Part shown: positions 1-8,322 of the stretch, in pieces | How the letters are laid out: each line of letters begins with the position of its first letter | How positions within the stretch are numbered: position 1 is the stretch's first letter | Source: Dictyocoela muelleri | Taxonomy: Eukaryota; Microsporidia | Direction: 5' to 3' | NCBI GenBank assembly: GCA_016256075.1 | Contig: SDVU01000439.1 | Span: 1 to 13,397, forward strand | Length of the DNA: 13,397 nt | Notes under the pieces: model-generated | Database searches by the model: none | Told to the model about the DNA's origin: nothing | What the model saw: the letters and a program-made list of their open reading frames with translations, nothing else | Translations under genes and position numbers: made by a program

Positions 1-5
1 ATGTA

Positions 6-269
6 ATGGTCGAAGTAGCTACAGTTAAACCTGAAATAAGTGATACTATTGAGGATTTCAGCATTGTAGAGTCTGAAAAGTTAAATCACGGGAAAAAGTC
101 TTCTACATTGGATAACATCATGACTCATTTGGAAGCGATGGAGAGTATAAACAAACTTGAAAATTATTTATTGGTAAATAATCCTGAAGGTTTAGAACTT
201 TTATATCAATTAAGGAATGCTCTTGAAGAAAAAAAACTAAGAGAATGGAAACAATGCTTTATTATATAA
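6..269 (+). CDS. C-terminal part of an unrecognised protein, possible host gene
   Basis: An 87-codon open frame runs from an ATG at position 6 to a TAA at 267-269. The frame is also open from position 3 to the left edge of the window, so the true start may lie outside. The product is hydrophilic and rich in Glu, Lys, Asn and Leu, with a predicted helical, possibly coiled-coil second half (the stretch around residues 40-82, including LLYQLRNALEEKKLREWKQ). I see no signal peptide, membrane segment or catalytic motif and do not recognise a family. Its amino-acid make-up is more balanced than the Phe/Ile/Lys-only ORFs elsewhere in the window, and it shows no similarity to the transposon proteins here, which is why it is kept as a possible host gene. 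It is followed by a long AT-rich non-coding stretch. Confidence 0.45.
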   Translation: MVEVATVKPEISDTIEDFSIVESEKLNHGKKSSTLDNIMTHLEAMESINKLENYLLVNNPEGLELLYQLRNALEEKKLREWKQCFII

Positions 270-649
270 CAAGGAAAATTGATTAAAAAATTTTTTATTT
301 TTTTCCGATATTTCTTTAATACCGGAAATTTTTTTTCCTGAGATTTTACGTTCCGTTATTTGGAGGTATGACTGTAATTATCAATTTTATAGTAATATTT
401 TAATATCATTATTATAACTTCTGTTTTGCAATATAAGACCTCCCTTGCATTAATACCCCCATCAAAATAAATTCATTTTGATATATTTTTTAAAAAATCC
501 AATTTTTTAAAATGAAAATCCATTAATACTTCAGTACACATTCTTACTCATTTTTATTGATATAAAATTATATATCAAATCATTAATAAAAAATTACAAA
601 TCCGAACAAGCTGCCATAACTACCGATCAGCAGTCAGTTTTTCAGACGC

Positions 650-698
650 CGGCAGAAAAACGGATAATTAAGAAGGCGGAAAATCCATTTTTCTGCCG
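650..698. repeat. GC-richer hairpin, 15-bp arms
   Basis: Inverted repeat with arms 650-664 (cggcagaaaaacgga) and 684-698 (tccatttttctgccg), one mismatch, separated by 19 bases. It stands out as a GC-rich patch in AT-rich surroundings. It could be a small transposon end pair or an RNA hairpin downstream of the gene at 6-269; the sequence does not decide. Confidence 0.5.
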
Positions 699-1140
699 CG
701 GAATATTAATTAATTATATAAAAAAAATCATTTTTTTCAAAGAAAACCGTAACCCTTAAGATTATCAAAAAATAACGCAATTAAAAAAACTCTTTGTTTT
801 AAAATTTCAAACTATTTCTCAATTTAATACAAATAAAAAATCAAACAAATTATATACACATTCTTTTATTGTTTAATTTTATACTTTTTAATCTTAACAT
901 TTGTCTTTTTTATCTTTAGTTCTTAAAAAATCAATATTAAAAAAATTGGTCCTTTTAATAAAAAAATATGTTTTATACGTCATTGCCATGATTCAAGATA
1001 TAAATAGTAGAATGATCACTTCTATAATTCTTACATAAACATCCCCTTAAAAGACCTATTGTCATATTTCTAATCATTATTAATAAAATATTTCAATATG
1101 AATAAGTTTTATATTTGATGTTTTGTCTAATTTTTTTTAA

Positions 1141-1217
1141 CCCTTAAACGATTTAAGGGGAAAAAAATTTACATTTTTATTTTTTGAAAAATTTCATTTT
1201 TTGAAAAATAAAAATGT
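1141..1217. repeat. Two adjacent small hairpins
   Basis: The first is cccttaaa-cga-tttaaggg at 1141-1159, an 8-bp perfect stem with a 3-base loop. The second pairs 1171-1184 (acatttttattttt) with 1204-1217, a 14-bp perfect A/T stem. Both are plain sequence observations with no function that I can assign. Confidence 0.5.
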
Positions 1218-1296
1218 GTGAAAAATATTTTTTGAAAATTTCAAAAATGAATGAAAGAATAAATTCTGAGATTATAAAAAAGTCATGTTTTTATGA

Positions 1297-1462
1297 GTTT
1301 TTTAAATTTTTCAAAAGAGGTCAAAATTTTGGTTATTATTAACATTACGCACCCCCTCTAAAAAACATCGTAAACTACGCAATATGTAATTGACTAAGGG
1401 TGTAAAATTTTCTTTATATATTTTTATATATATGTTGTAAAAACCAGATTTCAATACGCTGC
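1297..1462 (+). repeat. Fold-back repeat family A, single arm (A1)
   Basis: This segment is a diverged direct copy of 1895-2060. Shared landmarks in the same order are ttttttaaatttt, a block reading tctaaaaaa-at-cgtaaactacgcaatat, gtgtaaaattttcttta, and ttgtaaaaaccag-tttcaata. Similarity ends near 1462, where a GC-richer block (about 1463-1512) follows that has no partner in the window. No inverted partner is visible, so this looks like one arm of a fold-back element. Minus-strand reading frames across both copies give similar peptides only because the DNA is repeated. Confidence 0.7.
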
Positions 1463-1580
1463 ACGATAAGTCGCCGTTAGCATAGCGCGAGCCATCGCGA
1501 GAACTTGCCATGATTTTTTTAATAAAAAATTATAGAGATTTCTTAGTTTTATCAAGAAGATTCAATTTTAACGTTCTTAA

Positions 1581-1802
1581 GACCGTGTCTCTAAAAATTT
1601 TTATAAATTACCTAATATGGAAAAGGTGAAGTATAATAAAAAAAATTTATATTGTTTTTTATAGGTATTTTTGAAATCAGTTTTTGATATAAGATGTCTC
1701 ATAAAGTTAATATAAAAACTGATTTATACAATATTTATATAAAAATTTTATACTTTGGGATTTCATATTTGGTAATAGGAGAAAATTTTTAGAGATAGCG
1801 TC
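1581..1802. repeat. Fold-back MITE-like element of family A, 222 bp
   Basis: The two halves are inverted copies of each other. The outer ends read gaccgtgtctctaaaaattt on the left and, reverse-complemented, gacgctatctctaaaaattt on the right. The inner ends pair aaatcagtttttgatat (1674-1690) with 1710-1725 around a loop of about 20 bases. Each half also aligns with the arms of the neighbouring copies (the tctaaaaa block, an aatatg block, gtata-aaattt, attgta and cagttttt), so it belongs to the same family. No coding capacity is present. It is a palindromic non-autonomous element of unknown superfamily. No clear target-site duplication was found. Confidence 0.7.
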
Positions 1803-1894
1803 TGGGGAACATTATAATCAAATATTCTTGTGGAAACTAAGGAATTGCTATAATTTTTTTAATTGAAAAACTTTAGTGCAGAGTTCTCGTGCTA

Positions 1895-2265
1895 ACTTTT
1901 TTAAATTTTCTATTGATGGTGGTAAAATTTTGATTATTACCAACCTTATGCGATTCTTCTAAAAAATATACTAAACTACGCAATATAGAAATCACAAAGG
2001 GTATAAAATTTTCTTTACATATTTTTATATACATATTGTAAAAACCAGTTTTCAATATAAGCTGATATTACCGAGTTTAGTAAATTTTCGGCTTTGCCCC
2101 AAATTTACTAAACTCGGTAATATCGGCTTATATTGAAAACTGATATTTTAATAAGTATTTATGAATATATAATTAAAATTTTATTTTATATTGCTAATGC
2201 CATATTGCGTAGTTTACGATATTTTTTAGATGGGGGTCCGTAAGGAAGGTTAGAACCATTATTTT
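1895..2265. repeat. Large palindromic fold-back element of family A (arms A2 and A3)
   Basis: The left arm (1895-2087) and right arm (2101-2265, inverted) meet at a 13-base loop (2088-2100). The innermost 42 bp of each arm (2046-2087 and 2101-2142) pair with a single mismatch and contain gatattaccgagtttagtaa. The outer parts still align but are strongly diverged (for example taaactacgcaatat on both sides). The contrast between a near-perfect core and decayed outer arms suggests either recent core duplication or gene conversion at the hairpin. The outer arm matches A1. There is no transposase. Confidence 0.8.
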
Positions 2266-2276
2266 TTGTTTGTTTT

Positions 2277-2520
2277 ATGCAAAAATTTGTTTTATGTGAA
2301 AAAATTTTTTATGCACAAATTTATGCATTGGTGAAAAATTTCTATGACAAATTTGTGCATGGGAGGAAAATTTCATGCACAAATTTGTGCATGAGTGAAA
2401 AATTTCTATGCACAAATTTGTGGCTGAGTGGGAAATTTCTATGCGCAAATTTGTGGATTAGTGGAAAATTTCATGCACAAATTTGTGCATGAGTGGAAAA
2501 TTTCATGCACAAATTTGTGT
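2277..2520 (+). repeat. Minisatellite, about 7.5 units of 31-33 bp
   Basis: Tandem units follow the pattern atgcacaaatttgtgcatga then gtggaaaatttc. Each good unit carries the palindrome tgcacaaatttgtgca and a second small palindrome (gaaattt-type), so the array can form a row of hairpins. The left-most units are the most degenerate, and the last two full units are the most alike. Because most units are 33 bp, an uninterrupted frame of 71 codons runs through the array (2277-2492); I regard it as a by-product of the repeat. The array abuts the fold-back cluster. Confidence 0.85.
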
Positions 2521-2707
2521 CAAAAAACGTTTAAGGATAATAATTTTGTATTGTTGATGTTTATTTATCTTATTTATAATGTAAAAATATTATAAGAAAT
2601 ATTTTTTAATAAAATCTTCTATTTAGTCCTTCAGTCTAATGGTACAATGAATAATTGTTGGCACATTTGTTAGGGTTAGATTACACCTGAGACCATTTAA
2701 AATTATA

Positions 2708-3148
2708 CCAGAAAGCTTCTTGGTTAAAACACTTGAATGTAGCATTTAGGTATCATTGATAGAATTATTTTAAAGTCACCTTAATAGATAATCGGGAATG
2801 AGATTAATTGTTCAAAAACTATACATTAATATACAATTGTTACAGTGCGGTATAGCTGATTAATACCTGGTCTAATATGCTAATGTATCAGAAGTGACCC
2901 ATCTAAGTATAGAATTAGTGCAACAAAGCATTGCACCAAAAAGTACTGAAATATAAAAATTCATAAAACGCCTCTAATTATCTTATCCTGTTAAGTCATT
3001 GATAAAACAAAAATCGTGTGGAAAGCTTGGTGTCGGATAGCTTAGATGACGTATTTCTTGGACATAAGAAACTAAATGTCTAAAGAATCATTGCAGATAA
3101 CTCTCCGGCCTGGTAATAATTGGTATTGTCAGGATGTAATATATTGAT
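2708..3148 (+). mobile_element. tRNA-derived SINE, full-length but decayed copy (S1)
   Basis: Aligned with the best copy (12328-12788, reversed), this segment matches from the tRNA-like head to the AT tail. In the head, agcttcttggttaaaacac and cttgaatgta match the box A and anticodon-arm region. Next come aataatgggaatga-like and caaaaactata blocks at 2790-2825, then cagtgcggtatagctgatta, then the conserved core at 2988-3007, then a tail ending tgtcaggatgtaatatatt. Divergence is high and includes a TTTT run (about 2772) that would stop RNA polymerase III, so this is an old, dead copy. It lies tail to tail with S2. No clear target-site duplication remains. Confidence 0.7.
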
Positions 3149-3200
3149 TAATATTAATTAGATTGATAAATAATGATAAATATTGATTTTTTGATTTTTA

Positions 3201-3525
3201 TTATATATATTACATGCTGACAATATCCATAATTTGCCAGCCGTAGAGTTGTCTCAGACCTTGGTCTTTACCTTTGGTTCCTGGTGTTCAAGTAATACGT
3301 CGCTACTAAGCTACCCAGATATTATTTATTTCGCTTAAGTTTTACCAATAACTCAGCAGGATATTGGTAATTATAGGGCTTTTTATGATTTTTTTATATT
3401 TTTTTGCTTATATTGCCGAGATTAGTCGCTATACCCATCTCCACACCCAGAAGTGTACCCCTGATTAATTTTCAAACTAGACCATGTCTTGATCGCCTAT
3501 ATCAAATCGTAACAACTATATATTA
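3201..3525 (-). mobile_element. tRNA-derived SINE, 5'-truncated copy (S2)
   Basis: Reads as the reverse complement of S1 and the same way round as the best copy. Shared blocks on the plus strand are tattacatgctgacaata, gagttgtctc, cctttggttcctggtgttc, aatacgtc, taagctacccaga, the conserved core (3340-3359), tgccgaga and tcgctatacccatctccac. Similarity stops near 3525, about 130 bases short of the head, so it lacks the tRNA part. Loss of the 5' end is common for elements copied by target-primed reverse transcription. A private 9-bp stem (ttaccaata / tattggtaa) sits around the core in this copy only. Confidence 0.75.
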
Positions 3526-3535
3526 ACCCGTTGTG

Positions 3536-3602
3536 AAAAAAAAACGAAAAAGTCGTTTTTTCATAATGGTGTTGGTCGTTTTTCAGGTAAATTCGGCCAA
3601 CA
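3536..3602. repeat. Pair of small hairpins at the edge of S2
   Basis: An A/T hairpin, aacga-aaaag-tcgtt within longer A and T runs, is followed by gtgttggtcg (3569-3578), which pairs with cggccaacac (3593-3602) with one mismatch. They might be ends of a small element; I cannot assign one. Confidence 0.4.
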
Positions 3603-3912
3603 CTTTTTAAAAAATAGATTTTTTTAAATAAAATAAATTTAAAGAAATTGTTTTAATTGAAGAAAATATCCAACTTTTTTTCAATGTATTCATAAAATTC
3701 AAAATCATCATTGTAGAGTCCAGAGAACTCACCCTCATGGTTCGAGAAATTCGCTTTTTTATGAAATTTTGACGAAAATGAAATCAAGAAATGATCAATT
3801 TTTTGATAAAAAATCAAAAAGTTTATAAGGATTGAAAAAGAAGGAATTTTGATTTTTCTAGTGATGAAAAATGGTACAAAAGGAGAACATGACCCATAAT
3901 CACGCATGAAAG
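3603..3912. other. AT-rich stretch without a supportable gene
   Basis: A minus-strand open frame of 84 codons (3653-3907) lies here, starting 5 bases from the plus-strand ORF at 3913. It is low in complexity (Phe, Ile, Lys, Ser), matches no family I know, and has no supporting context. I see nothing else. Confidence 0.4.
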
Positions 3913-4137
3913 ATGGAAGCGCGAATCAACAAAAGCGAGATCAATAATTTATTACACAAATTTTATTATACGTTATTTATCATCGCCATCGAAGCTTATA
4001 CCGGAACAATCATAAAAAATAAAATTTTCATCTATGTTTTAAGAGTATTTTCATCCATTTTTGTGTTAATTTCATTTTTTTACCCTTTTTTTTATGCGCC
4101 TTTCTTCTTTTTTTTTATAATGTTAATTATTTTATAA
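3913..4137 (+). CDS. Doubtful small hydrophobic ORF
   Basis: A 74-codon frame starts at the ATG at 3913, directly after an in-frame TGA at 3907-3909, so the start is fixed. The first 16 residues are polar (begins MEARINKSEINN). Two hydrophobic segments follow, around residues 17-30 and 43-74, the latter being mostly Phe, Ile, Leu and Tyr. If translated it would be a small membrane protein. The second segment is encoded by T-rich low-complexity DNA, which gives such peptides by chance, and the 3' end overlaps the minus-strand MULE remnant by about 11 bases. I recognise no family. It could be spurious. Confidence 0.2.
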   Translation: MEARINKSEINNLLHKFYYTLFIIAIEAYTGTIIKNKIFIYVLRVFSSIFVLISFFYPFFYAPFFFFFIMLIIL

Positions 4138-5060
4138 ATAGACTAATTCTTTTTTTTAATGTTTTGTTCATTTGCTTATGATAAGCTTCGCTGCCATTAT
4201 TTGTATAGAATAAATTATTCATAATGCGATAAAATGCTGACCTAAATTCCGTGTCTTTGTTTGTTTTTGAGCCTTTTTAATAACATTTTTTAGAAAAAAA
4301 CTATTATGGCATTATTTGATTCTTCGTTTTTACTAAAACTGCATATTTTACTAAATTCTCTTTAGATCATTCCGGGGGAACAAAAGCTAAAAAGTAGTTA
4401 TACTTCACAAATCTTTTATTTGAAGAATCTTGCTTATAATCTGAAATAATATCTTGGTTATAATTGTCGCATAATTATTTGAATAAGATGAAAAACAAAT
4501 TCATGGAGACTTAAATTAGGAAAATTTTCAGATAGTGTTGAGAATAAATCAGATTAAAATCGGTATTTATAAAATTGGGATATTTTCTTATCCTTGATTT
4601 AAATATTAAAAAACTTTCTTTGGATAAACTTTTTATTCTTTTTTTTTGCATAAAGATATATATGAGTGGAATGGTTTTCGCAAATATAATTCCATTAATT
4701 ATTAAAACTTGTACAAAGTTCCGTTTTGCTGTGAAGAAGTTTAATCTTTTTGCCTAAAAGTGCTATTATTTAATTTTTATAGATTCTTTCTGTGCATAAA
4801 AAATTAATATATTACTTGTTTTGGATTAAAATGCTATTGTGGAATTTTTCTTCCATCGAACATGTATTTACACATTTTTAAGATTTCATCATTATTATCT
4901 GATTTAAATTGCGATTTAAATTTTGCCTTTTGACAAAATATGATCTCATCGAATCATATTTGTGCATTAATAATACATCAGGGTTATCATTGATTGAAAT
5001 TGCTTCGTTTAGCACTTTAATAAATTTCGCATACATGCTCGTGCTATAATTACTTATGAC
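4127..5060 (-). pseudogene. Decayed Mutator-like (MULE) transposase
   Basis: Recognisable pieces occur in the right order on the minus strand. An N-terminal piece (about 5060-4880) contains HKYDSMRSYFVKRQ, which resembles the segment before the MULE catalytic domain. A central open stretch (4756-4514, about 80 codons without a stop) reads NFVQVLIINGIIF, then AKTIPLIYIFMQKK, the typical F-x-Q-L/V-x-I-I followed by P-L-I/V-Y of the MULE domain. A C-terminal piece (about 4270-4130) has FYTNNGSEAYHKQMNK, the TNN-x-E-x-x-H motif, and ends at a TAA (4127-4129). Between them lie many stops and frameshifts, and the first catalytic Asp expected just before the central stretch is not visible. A MULE transposase normally cuts and pastes DNA in the nucleus; this copy is dead. 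A SINE fragment sits just upstream. Confidence 0.7.
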
Positions 5061-5084
5061 ATGATTTATTTTTAATTTATATAT

Positions 5085-5278
5085 ATTATATATTACATGC
5101 TGAAAACATCCATAGCTGCCAACCCGGAGAGTTGTCTCCAACCATAGTTTTATGACCTTTTGTTCCTGGTGTTCCAATAATACGTAACTTCCTAAGCTAC
5201 TCAGAAGCCCAGCTGTATACACACTTTTCGTTTTATTAATGACTCAGCAGGATACAGGTAATTAGAGGCTTTTTCATG
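5085..5278 (-). mobile_element. tRNA-derived SINE, 3' fragment (S3)
   Basis: Direct copy (same orientation as S2 and the best copy) of the last 195 or so bases of the SINE. Plus-strand landmarks are tattacatgctgaaaac, gagttgtctcc, gttcctggtgttc, aatacgtaacttcctaagct, cagctgtata, the core at 5231-5250, and gatacaggtaattag. It stops at about 5278, so the tRNA head and first half of the body are missing. Closest of the older copies to S4; the cagctgtatac block is shared by S3 and S4 only. The motif catgat occurs at both borders (5060-5065 and 5273-5278), but it overlaps element sequence and is too short to call a target-site duplication. Confidence 0.75.
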
Positions 5279-5689
5279 ATATTGTCGTGTCCCACACAAC
5301 AAATTAATCAATTCCAAATCTCAAAACAACGAATTCGAAAATAATCAAAAATCAATTTTTAATTCAAAATTTAATTTGTGGAAATTTCTAGAAAACGAAA
5401 GCTATAAAAACGGAATAAATATGACCCCCATGAACAGGAAACAGAGCAGCAGGATGGCTCCGAGCCACGAGTTAAATAAACTTCAATTTACAAAACTTTC
5501 ACTTTATAATCAGTTACTTGTCTTTGGACGGGTCTTCCCGGAGACCGTCAATATGAACAAAAAAACATCCTGAGGGATTTAATATTGTAAAAAATAACAA
5601 AAATGAAAAAATTTTGCAGAGTAATTCATTTGTAAAAACATAGTTATGGAGCCGAAACAGTAAAAATGCTGTGAGATTGTATTATAGAA
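5279..5689. other. Stretch without a recognised gene; one GC-rich hairpin
   Basis: A 65-codon frame (5376-5573, TTG start) is unrecognised and probably spurious, although its middle (5421-5480) is GC-richer than its surroundings. A bulged hairpin lies at 5527-5549 (gacgggtct / agaccgtc). This could be leader or LTR sequence of the fossil that follows, but I find no second copy in the window to support an LTR. Confidence 0.35.
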
Positions 5690-7650
5690 ACAAAAGAAAA
5701 AGAGCTAGTTAGTTTGAGTCGACCAATAAAATCTTTTAAGTACAAAAAAAATTTTCATCAATTAGTTGAAGATCTTAAGAGACGAGATGTAATTAAAGAA
5801 AGTGTTTTTAAATGTCTAATTCAAATACATATTATTGAAAATAAAGATAATAGTTTAGGATTTAGCATGGATTTCCGCAAACTAAATGATCTGGTAGACT
5901 TAGACAATTTTGAAATTCCAAAGATAAAGGAATTTATAACTATCTGCATGGAATGAGATTTTTCACAAAAATTGATTTGAAAGATAGATTTTGACAAATA
6001 TCTATGAGAAAGAGATACGTGGTAAAAGCAGCGTTTTTACTGATACAAGATTAATGCAATTCGTAAAAATGCCACAGGGATTAAAAAATAGCCTTGCTAT
6101 TTTTCAACGGGCAATGCATTTGATACTTAAAAATTTGATTGGAAAAATTTGCGTTGTTTATATAGATGACATATTAGTATTTAAAAAAATACGTATGAAA
6201 TGATAAAAACCTGACAGAGGTTTAGGAAAGATTAAATTCATAAGATTTAGAAGAAAACTTAGATAATGGGATTGAAAGAAAAGATTCAATAAATTTTCTT
6301 TGATATGATATCAGCTATAAAAAGAAAGCCATATTTAGAAAGAGGACGGAAATCATGATTTATAAGGCACCTAGACTAAAAAAGAGTTGTAGAAATTTAT
6401 TGTTATGATCAATTAAGACAGAATGTTTGCGCATAACCTATCTCACGATATTAAAAGCTTGTATGGTAAGATTGTTTAATGTTAAATTTATATGGGGTAA
6501 CATCGAAGAATCTGTTTTTTAAAAAAATAAATTATATGAAGAGTCGTGTATAAAATTATACATTCCTGAGTCTAATAAATCGTTTACACTTGAGACAGAT
6601 GCGTCAAAAATAAGTATAGGCGCTATTTAACGCCATTATACATAACAGGATGCATATATTTCAATAATTTTAAATAAAACTGATAAAATTTATAAGATTA
6701 TTGAGAAAGCAACATTGGCTGCGCTATGAGCGATGGAAAAATTTCGTTAATTCTTCGTGGAACGTTATTTCATTAATCACCGATTATAAAGCTATTGAAC
6801 AGTTAAAATCACAACTTGATTTCGGGTCTGTTGGAATACAGAGATCGTTATAAAGACTTGAAATATTTAAATTTCAAGTTAAATTTTGTAACGGGGCAAA
6901 TGGAGTGAAAGCAGATGCGCTTAGCCGTTAATTTTTTTTTAAAAAAAGATAATGAATGAATCTGATAGTATTGCGATTGCCATTATGAATTATTAAGGTA
7001 AAACGAATCATAGGAAAAGTATACAAAAGTATTTGTAAAAAAATCAATATAAGAGATACATGTGCTAATATAAGTAATATATAAAATAATTGTATTTTTT
7101 TTTGCCTAAGAAAGATAGAAAATTTATAAGATCCGGTGATTTTATAAAACTTTAACTCCCGAAGAGGGTATAGCGTTTTTTATTCTTGAAATAAAGGAAT
7201 GAAACTTGGTATTCTCCGGAATAGAAAATTTTTGAGGAAGCTATTTGGAGTAGAATTGAAAATAAAGATCCAAAGAAAATTGCCGAATTTATAAAGTTTG
7301 TCTACTTAACCTTTCCTTTCAAAACACTCGTTTTAAATAACGAGAGTGTATTTAGCAATAAACAACTAAAACTTTTTTATAACAAAAAAATATCAACTAT
7401 ATTTATTCAATACCGCATTACCATCAAAGTAATGGTAGAATAGAAAGGGCAAACATAACAGTGAGAGATGTAATTAGTATAAAAAAATTCCAACAAAAAA
7501 TATTTTGAACCCGATTTTTATAAATTATAATAACTCCTATTATATAGGTATTGATATGATCTTAAAAAGCCTTAATTGGGGAAAACCACGAAAAAAATAT
7601 TAAACCGCAAAAAGAAATATTGAAATGAATTAAAAAATGTAAATAATAAA
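5690..7650 (+). mobile_element. Ty3/gypsy (Metaviridae) retrotransposon fossil, pol region
   Basis: Fossil pol of an LTR retrotransposon. Recognisable parts in order are reverse transcriptase (about 5710-6200, with the fingers motif MDFRKLND and the active-site motif YIDDILVF), RNase H (about 6570-6920, starting near FTLETDAS), and the integrase core (about 7200-7480, with the late motif NGRIERAN). The order RT, RNase H, integrase is that of Ty3/gypsy, not Ty1/copia. Gag, protease and LTRs are not recognisable. The element is broken, with well over ten interruptions by eye, and must be old. The 3' boundary is uncertain; similarity fades after about 7500. Confidence 0.85.
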
Positions 7651-8272
7651 ACAGATTCCCGATTAAAAGAAACGCCTTTCGCGGTTTTTTTGAATTAAAA
7701 GGAGTTTTTGGAAAAACGCCTTTTTAAAAAATTATCAAATCTTGAAAAATAAGGTTAAAAACATAAACAATATTATTGTTTTTAAAGTGATTTTTGTGTT
7801 TATAACAAAATGAAGTATCCTTAAATGTAAAAAAAAAAAATCAAATTATAAGATTCAATAAATATGTAAACAAGAAAATTATTAATTTAATTAACTCTAT
7901 AATTTTGATTTTAAAAGAGGAAAGTTGATTATTTTTGATGAAGGAGGGAATACAGAGAATATTAAATAATCATTTAAAAATAAATTGATTTTAAAAGATA
8001 TACGGGCCTTGTTCGGAAAGATGCCTACCACCAAGGTAGCTACCTCGGAATGAGTTTTTTTAAAAATACTATTTTTTTATTAATTCTGACCCCATTATAA
8101 GTTTTATTTTTTTTTTCATAAAAAGCTTACAAAATTATTTTAATTATGATTGAAAAATAAATCTTAAATCATATTTATATTGTTAATACTTAAATAAGTT
8201 TAAAAATCATTTTGACAACCGATTGAAAATTTTCATTTAAAGAAATAAATATTTTAAATTAAAAATACCGAA
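7651..8272. other. AT-rich stretch with two hairpins, no gene
   Basis: No coding region is supportable. A hairpin at 7695-7727 pairs ttaaaaggagttttt with aaaaacgcctttttaa across two bases. A GC-richer palindrome at 8032-8049 contains the perfect 10-mer ggtagctacc (8035-8044) and sits in a patch (about 8005-8055) unlike its surroundings. I cannot assign either to an element. Confidence 0.4.
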
Positions 8273-8322
8273 TCACTGCCCAAATTTACCCCCCCCCCTA
8301 GGGGGTAAATTTGGGCAGTGAT
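8272..8322. repeat. Palindromic left end of Merlin-1
   Basis: Arms 8272-8293 and 8301-8322 are perfect inverted copies (22 bp) of the TIR, separated by cccccta. The outer arm is the expected TIR. The inner arm is an extra copy in the orientation of the right end. Confidence 0.9.

Larger units (their letters stand above)
270..1296. other. AT-rich non-coding stretch
   Basis: I find no gene in this kilobase. It holds homopolymer A and T runs, one GC-richer hairpin (650-698) and two A/T hairpins near the right end (1141-1159 and 1171-1217). Short minus-strand frames around 960-1130 are interrupted and not recognisable. Confidence 0.6.

Noticed and set aside
1311-2055. Two similar minus-strand ORFs (1311-1511 and 1873-2055) that look like a gene family
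   Set aside because: The peptide similarity follows from DNA-level similarity of fold-back family A, which also exists in inverted form without any ORF.
2277-2492. ORF of 71 codons with repeated peptide units
   Set aside because: Produced by the 33-bp period of the minisatellite; no start context or family support.
2625-2695. tRNA-like sequence (cagtctaatggtacaat ... gggttagattacacc) just upstream of S1
   Set aside because: It resembles tRNA D-arm and T-arm sequences, but the acceptor and T stems do not pair and no anticodon arm of normal size forms. The SINE head proper starts downstream at about 2708. At best it is a decayed tRNA relic.
3653-3907. Minus-strand ORF of 84 codons, divergent from the ORF at 3913
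   Set aside because: Low-complexity Phe/Ile/Lys/Ser composition, no motif and no similarity that I recognise.
4575-4757. Plus-strand ORF of 60 codons
   Set aside because: It is antisense to the best-preserved stretch of the MULE transposase.
4878-5222. Minus-strand ORF of 114 codons
   Set aside because: Its first half is SINE S3 sequence and its second half is MULE remnant; the open frame is a chance fusion of two elements.
5376-5573. Plus-strand ORF of 65 codons
   Set aside because: TTG start, no recognisable motif; could be leader sequence of the following fossil but cannot be supported.
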